From: Nocardioides houyundeii
GTDB taxonomy: Bacteria > Actinomycetota > Actinomycetes > Propionibacteriales > Nocardioidaceae
Length of the DNA stretch: 64,000 bases
Direction of reading: 5' to 3'
NCBI RefSeq assembly: GCF_002865585.1
Contig: NZ_CP025581.1
Coordinates: 3,224,001-3,288,000 of the forward strand
Positions 30,926-40,034 of this stretch are shown in pieces; within the stretch, counting starts at the first letter, position 1, and every line of letters begins with the position of its first letter. Below the pieces are notes generated by a model. The model was not told where the DNA came from, did no database searches, and was given only the letters and a program-made list of their open reading frames with translations. The translations under genes and the position numbers were made by a program.

Positions 30926-30969
30926 TGCGGCGCCTGCGCCCCGCGACGTCGCGGGGGACTCCGGCGGGG

Positions 30970-31230
30970 TCAGTCCTCGTCCTGGCGCGCCTTGTGCGCC
31001 TCGAACGCCGCGGAGGCGCGATCGGCCCGCTGCTGGATCTTCAGGGCCAGCGCCGCCCGCGGTCCACGGAGGGCGAACCACGACACCACGCCGGAGAGCA
31101 GCAGGGCCACCACGAGCACGCCGAGCACCGGGATGGTGTCGGCGAACATGGCCCAGACGGCACCCACCAGCGCCACGGAGGCAACCAGGAGCAGCAGGCG
31201 CAGGACGTTGTAGACGAGGAACTCCTTCAC
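30970..31230 (-). CDS. DUF4229 small membrane protein
   Basis: 86 aa with two hydrophobic helices (residues ~5-30 and ~36-55) and a charged C-terminal helix (LKIQQRADRASAAFEAHKARQDED). This matches the actinobacterial DUF4229 family, whose function is unknown; it often lies beside ccsB/menaquinone genes, as here. GTG start with a TANNNT box 6 nt upstream. Divergent from the 67-aa protein at 31293 across only 62 nt. Confidence 0.8.
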   Translation of the reverse strand: MKEFLVYNVLRLLLLVASVALVGAVWAMFADTIPVLGVLVVALLLSGVVSWFALRGPRAALALKIQQRADRASAAFEAHKARQDED

Positions 31231-31236
31231 GCCTCA

Positions 31237-31242
31237 ACTCTA
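31237..31242 (-). promoter_or_regulatory. -10 box for leaderless DUF4229 gene
   Basis: TAGAGT on the minus strand, 6 nt before the GTG at 31230. Confidence 0.5.
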
Positions 31243-31280
31243 GGCTCACCGGGGGTCCAGCACCGCTCCCACCCCCGGCC

Positions 31281-31286
31281 TACTCT
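31281..31286 (+). promoter_or_regulatory. -10 box for leaderless small membrane protein
   Basis: TACTCT, 6 nt before the GTG at 31293. The GGAGGG that follows abuts the start codon, too close for a normal ribosome-binding site. Confidence 0.45.
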
Positions 31287-31292
31287 GGAGGG

Positions 31293-31496
31293 GTGCTGAA
31301 GATCCTGATCATCGTGCTCCTGATCGCTGTCGCGATCTACGTGGTGGCACGCCTCGTCCAGGGGCGCGGCGGGTCCGCACCGCGCCGCCGCCCGGAGCCG
31401 CCGCGGCCGGTGGGCCCCGACGACGACCCGAACTTCCTCCGGGACCTGGAGCGCAAGCGCCGCAAGCCTCAGAAGGACGAGCCCGACCCCAGCTGA
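31293..31496 (+). CDS. small single-pass membrane protein
   Basis: 67 aa: an N-terminal transmembrane helix (LKILIIVLLIAVAIYVVARL) followed by a short cytoplasmic tail very rich in Arg, Pro and Asp. I do not recognise a named family. Its 3' end overlaps the end of ccsB (opposite strand) by 28 nt. Codon pattern, promoter-like box and the membrane helix support it being real; function unknown. Confidence 0.65.
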   Translation: MLKILIIVLLIAVAIYVVARLVQGRGGSAPRRRPEPPRPVGPDDDPNFLRDLERKRRKPQKDEPDPS

Positions 31497-32449
31497 GGAT
31501 CGACCGCGCGCTCCAGCGGGCTCACCACCGCCGAGGCCCCCTCGGCGTAGGAGTGCTGCGAGGTGGTGGAGAAGAAGTTGATCCCCACGAAGTTGAACCA
31601 CAGGGTGGCCAGCCCGACCAGCGCCACGATCGACGCGTTGCGCCCGCGCCAGCCGGCCGTCGTACGGGCGTGCAGGTAGGCGGCGTAGACCACCCAGGTG
31701 ATGAAGGCCCACACCTCCTTGGGGTCCCAGTTCCAGTACGACGACCACGCCTGGTGGGCCCAGATCGGCCCGGTGATCAGCACCGCGAAGGTCCACACCG
31801 GGAAGGCGAAGGCGTGCATCCGGTAGGAGACGCGCTCCAGGGTGGTGCTGGAGGGAAGGCGGGCGACGTACCCGGTGGCCAGGTCGTCGTCGCCGGACGT
31901 GGCGGCCTCGCGGCGCGCCTTGACCAGGTAGAGGATCGACCCGATCCCCCCCAGCGTGAACGCTCCGGTGGCGATCACCGCGGAGACCACGTGGATCACC
32001 AGCCACGGCGACTCCAGGGCCTCGGTCAGCGGGGCCACGGGGCTGTAGAGCCACACCACGGCCATCATCAGCACGGTCAGCACGAAGCCGACCACCAGCG
32101 GCGCCATCCAGTGCAGCGCGAAGCGCCGGTAGGCCAGGAGGTAGAGGAGGGCGACGAAGAAGGACCCGGCCATCGTGAACTCGTACATGTTGCCCCAGGG
32201 CACCCGGTTGGGGTCCGCGGCCATGCCGCGCGCCAGCAGGGCCACGAAGTGCACCGCGGTGGCCAGGATCGTCAGCAGCAGCCCGAGCCGGCCGAACATC
32301 GGGATCACCCCGGTGCGCGGCTGCTGCCGCACCGGCACCTTGCGCAGCGCCGTCCACTCCACCAGGTGGGCCAGCAGCGCCAGGAAGTAGACCACTCCCG
32401 CCGCGGCCACGGCCTGGTTGCTGAGGGTTTCCCACTGTGCGTCGTTCAC
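31469..32449 (-). CDS. ccsB: cytochrome c synthase subunit CcsB (ResC)
   Basis: Membrane haem-handling subunit of System II cytochrome c maturation (326 aa). The haem-binding WWD-type motif WNWDPKEVWAFITW is present near residue 232, as is WGNMYEFTMAGSF (~residue 80). About eight helices. The GTG at 32449 overlaps the resB stop by 4 nt. Last gene of the hemL-phosphatase-tlpA-ccdA-resB-ccsB operon. Confidence 0.95.
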   Translation of the reverse strand: MNDAQWETLSNQAVAAAGVVYFLALLAHLVEWTALRKVPVRQQPRTGVIPMFGRLGLLLTILATAVHFVALLARGMAADPNRVPWGNMYEFTMAGSFFVALLYLLAYRRFALHWMAPLVVGFVLTVLMMAVVWLYSPVAPLTEALESPWLVIHVVSAVIATGAFTLGGIGSILYLVKARREAATSGDDDLATGYVARLPSSTTLERVSYRMHAFAFPVWTFAVLITGPIWAHQAWSSYWNWDPKEVWAFITWVVYAAYLHARTTAGWRGRNASIVALVGLATLWFNFVGINFFSTTSQHSYAEGASAVVSPLERAVDPQLGSGSSF

Positions 32450-34029
32450 GCGTGCTCCTTCGTTGCGGCACTCGTCGTCGAGTCCGGGTCGTGCCCATCG
32501 CCGGTCATCTCTGCTCGGATCACGGCCAGCTCCGCGGCCACGTCGCCGCCGCTGGAGCGGTCGAGGCCACCGATCTCCACGACCGTACGCCCGTCCTCGC
32601 CGCGCCTGGTGCGCACCCACACCCGCCGGGGGCGGATGTAGAGCGACCCGATCAGGCCCAGCAGGGCCAGGCTGACCCCGCCCAGGGCGATGAGCTTGCC
32701 GGGGGTGCGGCTGATCTGGATCTTGTTCCAGCGCTCCAGGCGGTCGAAGGTGACCGAGCCGCGACCCTCGGGCAGGTCCATCGTCTGGCCCGGCCGCAGG
32801 TCGAGGCGGAACATCGAGCCGTCGGCCTTGGTGACCTGCTCGGCCTTGCTCTTGTCCAGCACGTAGACCGACTGCGAGCGCCCGTCGTCGACCCCCAGGT
32901 CGCCGGCGTAGACGACCATCGAGATCAGCGGGTCCGCGGCGTCACCGAAGGCCGAGTAGGGCCCGTCGTCGAACGCGAAGGTCGGGTAGAGCTCCCCCTC
33001 CAGGGCCAGGGACTCGGGCTTGGCGTCGGCAGCCTTGACCACCCCGAAGGAGCGGAACGAGCCGTCGGTCGGCAGGAAGATGGTGGGCCCGGAGTAGGCG
33101 ACGTCGCCGTTGCCGTCGCGGACGGTGATGACCGGGGCGTAGCCGTGGCCGATCAGGAAGACGTCGGTGCCGCCGATGGTGAGCGGATGGTTGACCCGCA
33201 GGTCGTACTCCTTCGGCTCCTCCCCCGGCGACTCGGTGTAGGACAGGTGCGAGACGAACTTGCGGGCCTGCCCGGCCGCCGGGCCCTTGGTCAGCCAGGT
33301 GACGTCGAAGTCCTCGATGTCGAAGGCGAAGGGCTCCATCCACTCGGGCTGGAAGAGGCTGCCCGGCACGAAGTCGTCGTACTGGGTGAGGTTGTTGGAG
33401 AAGCCGTTGCCCACGACCACGATGGCGCCGCCCTTGTAGCCCAGCAGGCTGCCCATGGCGAAGCCCACCAGGACCACCAGGATCGAGACGTGGAAGACCA
33501 GGTTGCCGGCCTCGCGCAGGTAGCCCCGCTCGGAGGCGACCGAGTCCTCGCCCGGCTCCACGCGGTAGCGGCGGCCCTTGAGCACGCTCGTGGCGCGCTC
33601 CAGCACCGTGCGCTCGTCCTCGTCGGTGGTGTACGTCGTGTGGTCCGGGAGCCGGAGCAGGTTGCGCGGGGCGCCCGGCGGCCGCGCCCGCAGCGCGCGC
33701 CAGTAGACGAAGGTGCGCGGGATGATGCAGCCGACCAGGGAGACCATCAGCAGCAGGTAGATCGCGGCGAACCAGGGAGAGTCGTAGACCGAGAACAGCC
33801 CGAGCTTCTCGTAGATCGGGGTCAGCGTCGGGTGGGCGTCCTGCCAGCGGGAGGTCTTGAGCGAGTCGACGTCCTCCTGCGGGATCACCGACCCCGGCAC
33901 CGCGACCAGGGCGAGCAGGAGCAGCAGGACCAGCGCGGTGCGCATCGAGGTCAGCTGCCGCCAGCCCCAGCGCAGCAGCTCGCGCAGGCTCAGCTCGTTG
34001 CTGGTACGGCGCTCGCGGTCGCGGGCCAT
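32446..34029 (-). CDS. resB: cytochrome c biogenesis protein ResB
   Basis: Partner of CcsB in the System II synthase (527 aa). Membrane helices near residues 30-48, ~75-95 and ~170-190, then a large extracytoplasmic domain and a last helix (~LIALGGVSLALLGLIGSLYI). The ATG at 34029 shares one base with the ccdA stop (TGATG). The C-terminal ~50 residues are charged and cytoplasmic. Confidence 0.94.
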   Translation of the reverse strand: MARDRERRTSNELSLRELLRWGWRQLTSMRTALVLLLLLALVAVPGSVIPQEDVDSLKTSRWQDAHPTLTPIYEKLGLFSVYDSPWFAAIYLLLMVSLVGCIIPRTFVYWRALRARPPGAPRNLLRLPDHTTYTTDEDERTVLERATSVLKGRRYRVEPGEDSVASERGYLREAGNLVFHVSILVVLVGFAMGSLLGYKGGAIVVVGNGFSNNLTQYDDFVPGSLFQPEWMEPFAFDIEDFDVTWLTKGPAAGQARKFVSHLSYTESPGEEPKEYDLRVNHPLTIGGTDVFLIGHGYAPVITVRDGNGDVAYSGPTIFLPTDGSFRSFGVVKAADAKPESLALEGELYPTFAFDDGPYSAFGDAADPLISMVVYAGDLGVDDGRSQSVYVLDKSKAEQVTKADGSMFRLDLRPGQTMDLPEGRGSVTFDRLERWNKIQISRTPGKLIALGGVSLALLGLIGSLYIRPRRVWVRTRRGEDGRTVVEIGGLDRSSGGDVAAELAVIRAEMTGDGHDPDSTTSAATKEHA

Positions 34030-34790
34030 CACACACTCACCTCGAAGTCGCTGATCAGGTGGATCTGGAGCCAGGTCACCATGTCGTTCCACCAGCCGGT
34101 GACCAGCAGCACGCCCACCACCACCAGCATCAGGCCGCCGATCCGCATCACCCAGGTCTGGTGCCGGCGGACCACGCCGAACGCCCGGAGCATCCGCCCG
34201 TAGGCCAGCCCGGCCACGATGAAGGGCAGGCCCAGGCCGAGGGAGTAGACGGCCGAGAGCAGCGCGCCGCGCCCGGCGGTGCCCTCGGCGTAGGCGAGGT
34301 TGAGGATCACGCCCAGGGTGGGGCCGATGCAGGGGGTCCATCCCAGGCCGAACAACAGGCCGAGGAACGGGGCCGCGGCGAGGCCGACGGCAGGCACCCG
34401 GTGCACCCGCAGGTCACGCTGCAGCCAGGGGACGAGGCCGGCGAACGCCAGCCCGAGCACGATCGTCAGGGCGCCCAGGACGACCGTGATCTCGCGCTCC
34501 CAGGTGACCAGCCAGTCCCCCAGCGCGCCCGACAGGGTGCCGAGGGCCACGAAGACCACCGAGAAGCCGAGCACGAAGAGGACCGAGCCGAGCAGCATCC
34601 GGCCGCGCTGCCGGTCGCCCTCACCGTCGGCCAGGTCGGCGCCGGAGAGCCCGGTGGCGTAGGAGAGGTAGCCCGGGAGTAGCGGGATCACGCACGGGGA
34701 GAAGAACGAGACCAGGCCCGCGACCAGCGCGACCGGGACCGCCAGGGCCAGGGAGCCCGACGCGGCGGTCTCGCCGAACCAGTCACCCAT
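34029..34790 (-). CDS. ccdA: cytochrome c biogenesis thiol-reductant transporter CcdA
   Basis: Six-helix DsbD-like membrane protein (253 aa) that passes reducing equivalents from cytoplasmic thioredoxin to the extracytoplasmic TlpA/ResA. The two redox cysteines are in FFSPCVIPLLPGY (~residue 32) and LGWTPCIGPTLG (~residue 152), in pseudo-symmetric Pro-Cys contexts. Overlaps tlpA by 8 nt. Confidence 0.95.
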   Translation of the reverse strand: MGDWFGETAASGSLALAVPVALVAGLVSFFSPCVIPLLPGYLSYATGLSGADLADGEGDRQRGRMLLGSVLFVLGFSVVFVALGTLSGALGDWLVTWEREITVVLGALTIVLGLAFAGLVPWLQRDLRVHRVPAVGLAAAPFLGLLFGLGWTPCIGPTLGVILNLAYAEGTAGRGALLSAVYSLGLGLPFIVAGLAYGRMLRAFGVVRRHQTWVMRIGGLMLVVVGVLLVTGWWNDMVTWLQIHLISDFEVSV

Positions 34791-35370
34791 TGCTGCCGCC
34801 GCCCTCCGCAGCCACGTCCTCGACCACGTCCGTGAGCGTCAGCTTGGAAGGCAGCACCCCGATGATCGAGGCGGCCACCCGGCCCTCGGCGTCCAGCACC
34901 ACCGTCGAGGGGGTCGCCCTGGGCGGGATGGTCTTGCTGAACGGCAGCAGCGCCCTGCCGTCGGGCGAGTAGAACGACGGGTAGGTGATGCCCCAGGTGC
35001 GGACGAAGCCCTTGGCCTGGGCGGTGGAGGAGTCGCGGATGTTGATCCCGACGAAGTGGGCGGTCTCCTCGGTCTCGGCGGCGGCCGCGACCAGGTCCGG
35101 CATCTCGGTGCGGCACTGGTTGCACCAGGAGCCCCAGACGTTGAGCACGGTCACCCGGCCCCGGAAGTCGGCCAGGTCCAGGGGTCGGCCGTCGAGGTCC
35201 TCGCCGGTGAGCTCGACGGGCTCACCGCGCTCCTCGGGCGGGATCGTGGTGACCTGCCCGTCGGCGGTGATGTAGCCCTTGTCGCCGGTCCCGGACAGGC
35301 TCGAGCAGCCCGCCAGGAGCAGCAGGCAGGCCAGCAGGGGGACGAGGGCGACTCGCGAGGTTCGCAACAC
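34783..35370 (-). CDS. TlpA/ResA-type thioredoxin-like lipoprotein
   Basis: Extracytoplasmic thiol-disulfide reductase (195 aa) that keeps apocytochrome c cysteines reduced, fed by CcdA. A lipobox LLLLAGC (Cys ~21) marks it as a lipoprotein. The thioredoxin fold has the active site WGSWCNQCRTEMPDL; the middle residues N-Q are unusual compared with the commoner C-E-P-C or C-P-P-C. A cis-Pro site is visible in PRATPSTVVLD. GTG start 2 nt after the phosphatase stop. Confidence 0.92.
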   Translation of the reverse strand: MLRTSRVALVPLLACLLLLAGCSSLSGTGDKGYITADGQVTTIPPEERGEPVELTGEDLDGRPLDLADFRGRVTVLNVWGSWCNQCRTEMPDLVAAAAETEETAHFVGINIRDSSTAQAKGFVRTWGITYPSFYSPDGRALLPFSKTIPPRATPSTVVLDAEGRVAASIIGVLPSKLTLTDVVEDVAAEGGGSNG

Positions 35371-35372
35371 GG

Positions 35373-36059
35373 TCAGGGGCGCTTCTCCGCAGGTGCGCCA
35401 CCGGCCGAGAACGGCGCGTTCTTGTCCTTGACCGGGATCAGGTCACCGGCGGGCTCGGAGAAGCTGACCCGGGTCAGCTCGTCGCCGTCGAAGTGCAGCG
35501 TGGTGAGCGAGCAGAGCGTGCACTGGCGCTTGCGCGGGTCGTGCACGAACGACTTGTGCTCCACGTGCAGCCGGGTGGTCCAGATCGGCAGCTGGTGGGA
35601 GACGATCACCGCCTCGTGACCGCGGGCGGCGTCGCGGGCGTCGTACACCGCGGCCATCATCCGGGCCGCCATGTGCTCGTAGGGCTCGCCCCACGAGGGC
35701 TTGAACGGGTTGTACAGGTGCCGCCACAGCCCGGGCCGCTTGAGCAGCGTCTTGGCGCCCTCGCCGAAGCTGATGCCCTCGAACAGGTTCGTGGACTCGA
35801 TGACCCGCTCGTCGACGACCATCTCCAGGCCGCGGGCCTGGGCCAGGGGGGCGCCGGTCTCCCGGGCCCGCTCCAGCGGGGAGGTGCGGATGTGGACGAT
35901 GTCGCGGTCGCCCACCACGTCCGCGACGCGCTGCGCCATCTGCTGTCCCAGCTCGGAGAGGTGGAACCCGTCGCGGCGGCCGTAGAGGATGCCCTCGGGG
36001 TTGTACACCTCGCCGTGGCGGAGCAGGTGGACCAGGGTGCGCTGCGTGTCCGGAGCCAT
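35373..36059 (-). CDS. histidine phosphatase family protein
   Basis: Phosphoglycerate-mutase-like phosphatase (228 aa). The phospho-acceptor motif LLRHGEVYNPEG (~residue 12) and the second His in VIVSHQLPIW (~residue 150) are both present. Substrate unknown; in many actinobacteria this gene lies between hemL and tlpA, as here. The ATG at 36059 shares one base with the hemL stop (TGATG). Confidence 0.88.
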   Translation of the reverse strand: MAPDTQRTLVHLLRHGEVYNPEGILYGRRDGFHLSELGQQMAQRVADVVGDRDIVHIRTSPLERARETGAPLAQARGLEMVVDERVIESTNLFEGISFGEGAKTLLKRPGLWRHLYNPFKPSWGEPYEHMAARMMAAVYDARDAARGHEAVIVSHQLPIWTTRLHVEHKSFVHDPRKRQCTLCSLTTLHFDGDELTRVSFSEPAGDLIPVKDKNAPFSAGGAPAEKRP

Positions 36060-37378
36060 CAGCTTCCTTCCGAGACGGCCGCCGCGGCGCGGGCCGCGGC
36101 AGGCAGGGCGTCCAGCACCGTGGTCACGGCGCGGTCGTCGTGGGCCGCGGAGACGAACCAGCACTCGTAGGCCGACGGCGGCAGATAGACGCCCGCCTCC
36201 AGCATGGAGTGGAAGAACGCCGCGTAGGCCGCGGTGTCCTGCGCGGAGGCGCCGACGAAGTCGCGGACCTCTCCAGCGGCGAAGAAGACCGAGAACATCG
36301 TGCCGGCCGACTGCACCTGGTGCGGCACCCCGGCCGCGGCGAGCGCGTCGCTCGTCGCGGTCTTGATCGTCTCGCCGACCTTGCTCAGGTGGGCGTAGAC
36401 CTCGTCGTCGGCCAGGCGCAGCGTGGCCAGCCCGGCGGTGGTGGCGATCGGGTTCCCCGAGAGCGTGCCGGCCTGGTAGACCGGGCCCTCGGGAGCGAGG
36501 CGAGACATCACGTCGGCACGGCCACCGAAGGCCGCAGCGGGGAAGCCGCCTCCCATCACCTTGCCGAAGGTCATCAGGTCGGGCGTCCAGCCCTCCACGG
36601 CGCCGTCCAGCCCCCAGCCGCCCTGACGGGTGGCCCGGAACCCGGTCATCACCTCGTCGGAGATGAACAGCGCCCCGGCCTCGCGGCAGGTGGTCGCCAG
36701 GAACTCGTTGAAGCCCGGCTCCGGGGGCACGATGCCCATGTTGCCCGGCGTGGCCTCGGTGATCACCGCGGCGATCGCCGGCCCGTGCTCGGCGAAGGCG
36801 GCGGTGACCGCGGCGCGGTCGTTGTAGGGCAGCACCAGGGTCAGGTCGGTGGAGGAGCGCGGCACCCCGGGGGTGCCGGGCAGGGCGAAGGTGGCGACCC
36901 CGGAGCCGGCCTCGGCCAGCAGCGAGTCGACGTGGCCGTGGTAGCAGCCGGCGAACTTCACGATCACCTCACGGCCGGTGAAGCCGCGGGCCAGCCGGAT
37001 CGCCGACATGGTGGCCTCGGTGCCGCTGGAGACCAGGCGCACCGCGTCCACCGGGGTGCGCGCCACGATCTCCTCGGCGAGCTCCACCTCGGGCTCGGTC
37101 GGGGTGCCGTACGACGTGCCGCGGGCGACCGCGGCCTGGACCGCGGCCTGCACCTCGGGGTGCGCGTGGCCCAGCAGCATGGGGCCCCAGGAGCCGACCA
37201 GGTCGACGTACTCGTCGCCGTCGACGTCGGTCAGCCAGGCACCCGCGGCGGAGCGCATGAAGCGCGGCGTGCCGCCCACGGCGTTGAAGGCGCGGACCGG
37301 CGAGTTGACCCCACCGGGGATCACCTTGCGCGCCCGAGCGAACAGGTCCGCCGAAGCGGTCGGGGATCGGTGAGTCAC
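36059..37378 (-). CDS. hemL: glutamate-1-semialdehyde 2,1-aminomutase
   Basis: PLP enzyme making 5-aminolevulinate from glutamate-1-semialdehyde, the HemA product (439 aa). The PLP lysine is in [15 protein letters not shown]; also [28 protein letters not shown] and [11 protein letters not shown] use the GTG at 37378 ([16 protein letters not shown]), with GAGG close upstream; a longer frame to 37429 looks untranslated. First gene of an operon running through the phosphatase to ccsB, linking haem supply to cytochrome c assembly. Confidence 0.95.
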   Translation of the reverse strand: MTHRSPTASADLFARARKVIPGGVNSPVRAFNAVGGTPRFMRSAAGAWLTDVDGDEYVDLVGSWGPMLLGHAHPEVQAAVQAAVARGTSYGTPTEPEVELAEEIVARTPVDAVRLVSSGTEATMSAIRLARGFTGREVIVKFAGCYHGHVDSLLAEAGSGVATFALPGTPGVPRSSTDLTLVLPYNDRAAVTAAFAEHGPAIAAVITEATPGNMGIVPPEPGFNEFLATTCREAGALFISDEVMTGFRATRQGGWGLDGAVEGWTPDLMTFGKVMGGGFPAAAFGGRADVMSRLAPEGPVYQAGTLSGNPIATTAGLATLRLADDEVYAHLSKVGETIKTATSDALAAAGVPHQVQSAGTMFSVFFAAGEVRDFVGASAQDTAAYAAFFHSMLEAGVYLPPSAYECWFVSAAHDDRAVTTVLDALPAAARAAAAVSEGS

Positions 37379-37483
37379 TGCCTCATTGTCGCGCAAGGGA
37401 CCAAAGTCCCCCGAATCCAGGCCCTTCACGGGCAGCGGTGCAGGAGCGCAGAATCACAGGAGGAGACCAACTCGGGAGGCACC

Positions 37484-39006
37484 ATGCCACCAGTCCGTCC
37501 GGTAACCACCCTGCAGAGCCCGACGCTGCTGCCCCTGGTGCTGCTCGTCCTCTTCAGCGTGCTGGGCGCCGGCTGGACGGCGTTCCTGGTCGGCGGCGCC
37601 CAGGGCCCTCGCACTGCGGGGACGCCGGAGGCGCTCCTGGTCCCGCGGGAGCCGGTCAAGGGCCCGGCGAGCGTCTCCAAGGCCCGGAAGCCGGCAGCGC
37701 CCGGCCCTCGCGGGGTGGTCCGTCCCGCGATCGGCGTCACCAGCACCGGGATCCCCTCCGAGGCGCTGGCCGCCTATCAACGGGCCGCGGCGGTGCTCGA
37801 CGTCGCCGACCCCGCGTGCCACCTGCCCTGGACCCTGCTCGCCGCGATCGGCCGCGTGGAGTCCGACCACGGGCGCTACGGCGGGGGCGCCCTGGACGCC
37901 GGCGGTCGGGCCGTGCCCGCGATCTACGGCGTCCCGTTGGACGGCAGCCGGAGCACGGCACGCATCGCCGACACCGACGGCGGCACGATCGACACCGACA
38001 CCACCTTCGACCGCGCCGTCGGCCCCATGCAGTTCATCCCCACGACCTGGTCGATGGTGGGAGTGGACGGCGACGGCGACGGCCGCCGCGACCCCAGGAC
38101 CTTGACGACGCAGCCCTGGCTGCGGGGGTCCACCTCTGCGCCGGTGATGAGTCGCTGACCGACGACTCCGGCCGACGGGCGGTGCTGTACCGCTACAACC
38201 CCAGCGACGAGTACGTCGACGTGGTGCTCGCGGTGATGGCGGCCTACGTCGAGCAGCAGTTCCTGCCCCCGGCCTCCGGGGACGACCCGCGGGGCACGCT
38301 GCTGGCCGACGGTCCGCTGAGCACCGGGACCGCCCCGCGCCCCGGCCGCAGGCCGGACGCCCAGCTGGGGCTCGCGGCGGACGCCGACCGGCGCCCCGGG
38401 CGCCAGGCCACCGCGCAGCTGGTCCTCGAGCTGTCTCCCCAGTCCACCGGGCCCACCCCCAGACCGACGTGGACCCCGAGCGGCGAGCCCAGCCTGACGC
38501 CCAGCCTGACGCCCACCCCGAAGCCGACCCGGACGCCGACGCAGACGCCGACACCGACAGTGACGCCGCCTGTGGCCGCCTCGGGAGAGCCCGCGGGCCA
38601 GGCCGCAGGCGAGCCCGGCCAGGCGACCGGCGCTCCCACGGGGACACCCTCCCCCACCGGCACCCCCAGCCCCACCGGCACCGGCACTGGCACCAGCACC
38701 GCGCCGACGCCCAGCGACAGCCCGACCACCAGCGCGCCGCCGACTGCGGAGACACCCACGCTGCCGCCGCTCCCCGCCACGCTGGCCGACACGCTGGCCG
38801 GGACGCTCCTCACCGACGCCGAGGTCCGCACCCTGTGCGGTGCCGAGGACGCCGGCGCCGAGGAGGCTGAGCTGCTGCTCGCCTGCGCACAGGCTCTCGA
38901 CCTGTGCCTGGCCGAGGGCATCGGGGCCGCGGAGACCCAGCGGCTCGTCGCCTGCGTGACGGACCGGCTGGGCCTTCCGGCGTCAGGGGCACCCGACGCC
39001 GGTTGA
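37484..39006 (+). pseudogene. lytic murein transglycosylase with an apparent one-base deletion
   Basis: A membrane-anchored or secreted peptidoglycan lytic transglycosylase. ATG at 37484 after GGGAGG; hydrophobic segment at residues ~15-38; catalytic Glu in AIGRVESDHGRYGG and the GPMQFIPTTW motif. At 38092-38095 (a C4 run) the frame slips: the first frame stops at 38158 after 224 aa, while the continuation (QDLDDAALAAGVHLCAGDE... RYNPSDEYVD) is open in the next frame to 39006. One extra C restores a single protein of ~508 aa, including a Thr-Pro repeat linker and a C-terminal tail. The downstream frame keeps full coding character, so a sequencing error is likelier than decay. Confidence 0.85.
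38490..38570 (+). repeat. Thr/Pro-coding low-complexity repeat
   Basis: Imperfect 6- and 12-bp repeats (ACGCCGAC..., CTGACGCCCAGC...) code for a PTPT/TPSLTP linker in the transglycosylase. A second Thr/Gly/Pro stretch (PTGTPSPTGT) follows near 38640-38700. Wall-spanning linkers look like this. Confidence 0.6.
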
Positions 39007-39011
39007 CCGCC

Positions 39012-40034
39012 TCAGCGGCGCAGCAGCCGGGCGGCCTCGGAGGCCCAGTAGGTGAGGATCACGTCGGCGCCCGCTCGGCGGATCGAGGTGAGCGTCTCCA
39101 GGATGGCCGCCTCGCGGTCGATCCAGCCGTTGGCGGCCGCAGCCTCCACCATCGCGTACTCGCCGGAGATGTTGTACGCCGCCACCGGGACGTCGACCGC
39201 GTCGCGCACCCGACGCAGCACGTCGAGGTAGGCCAGCGCGGGCTTCACCATCACCAGGTCGGCCCCCTGGGCCACGTCGAGCAGCGCCTCGCGGACGCCC
39301 TCCAGCGCGTTGGCGGGGTCCTGCTGGTAGGTACGCCGGTCGCCGACGAGGCTGGAGTCCACGGCCTCGCGGAACGGACCGTAGAACGCCGAGGCGTACT
39401 TCGCGCTGTAGGCCAGGATCGAGACGTCGGTGTGCTGCACGGCGTCCAGCGCCGCGCGGATCACCCCGACCTGTCCGTCCATCATCCCGCTGGGTCCGAC
39501 CATGTCGACGCCGGCGTCGGCCTGCGCCAGCGCCATCTCGGCGTAGGCGCCGAGCGTCTTGTCGTTGTCGATCCGGCCGTCCGGGGTCAGCAGCCCGCAG
39601 TGGCCGTGGTCGGTGAACTCGTCCAGGCACAGGTCGCTCATCACCGTCAGCCCGTCGCCCACCTCGGCGACGACGTCGTTGATCGCCAGGTTGAGGATCC
39701 CCGAGGGGTCGATCGCCCCGGAGCCGACGGCGTCCTTGACCTCGGGGATGCCGAAGAGCATGACCCCGCCGAGCCCGAGCTCCGCGGCCTCGGCGGCGGC
39801 TGCCACGAGCGAGGAGCGGGTGTGCTGGAACACGCCCGGCATCGAGGAGATGGGACGCGGCTCGCTGATGCCCTCCCGCACGAAGAGCGGCAGCACCAGC
39901 TGGCGCGGCTCCACCGCGACCTCGGCGACCATCCGGCGCAGCGCCGGGGTGGTGCGCAGCCGCCGGGGGCGCACCACCGGTCCGGTCACCGGCTCGAACG
40001 TGTGGGGCGAGCCCTCGGGCGGTGTGTCGACCAC
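39012..40034 (-). CDS. hemB: delta-aminolevulinic acid dehydratase (porphobilinogen synthase)
   Basis: Condenses two 5-aminolevulinates to porphobilinogen (340 aa). Motifs: [20 protein letters not shown], the metal-site segment [29 protein letters not shown] and the Schiff-base Lys in [13 protein letters not shown]. The GTG at 40034 overlaps the cobA/hemD stop by one base (TAGTG); a much longer frame upstream shadows that gene. Last gene of the rex-hemA-hemC-hemD-hemB operon. Confidence 0.95.
   Translation of the reverse strand: MVDTPPEGSPHTFEPVTGPVVRPRRLRTTPALRRMVAEVAVEPRQLVLPLFVREGISEPRPISSMPGVFQHTRSSLVAAAAEAAELGLGGVMLFGIPEVKDAVGSGAIDPSGILNLAINDVVAEVGDGLTVMSDLCLDEFTDHGHCGLLTPDGRIDNDKTLGAYAEMALAQADAGVDMVGPSGMMDGQVGVIRAALDAVQHTDVSILAYSAKYASAFYGPFREAVDSSLVGDRRTYQQDPANALEGVREALLDVAQGADLVMVKPALAYLDVLRRVRDAVDVPVAAYNISGEYAMVEAAAANGWIDREAAILETLTSIRRAGADVILTYWASEAARLLRR

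Noticed and set aside
38158..39006. C-terminal half of the transglycosylase as an independent gene
   Set aside because: It has no start signal of its own, and its first residues are the direct continuation of the upstream domain.
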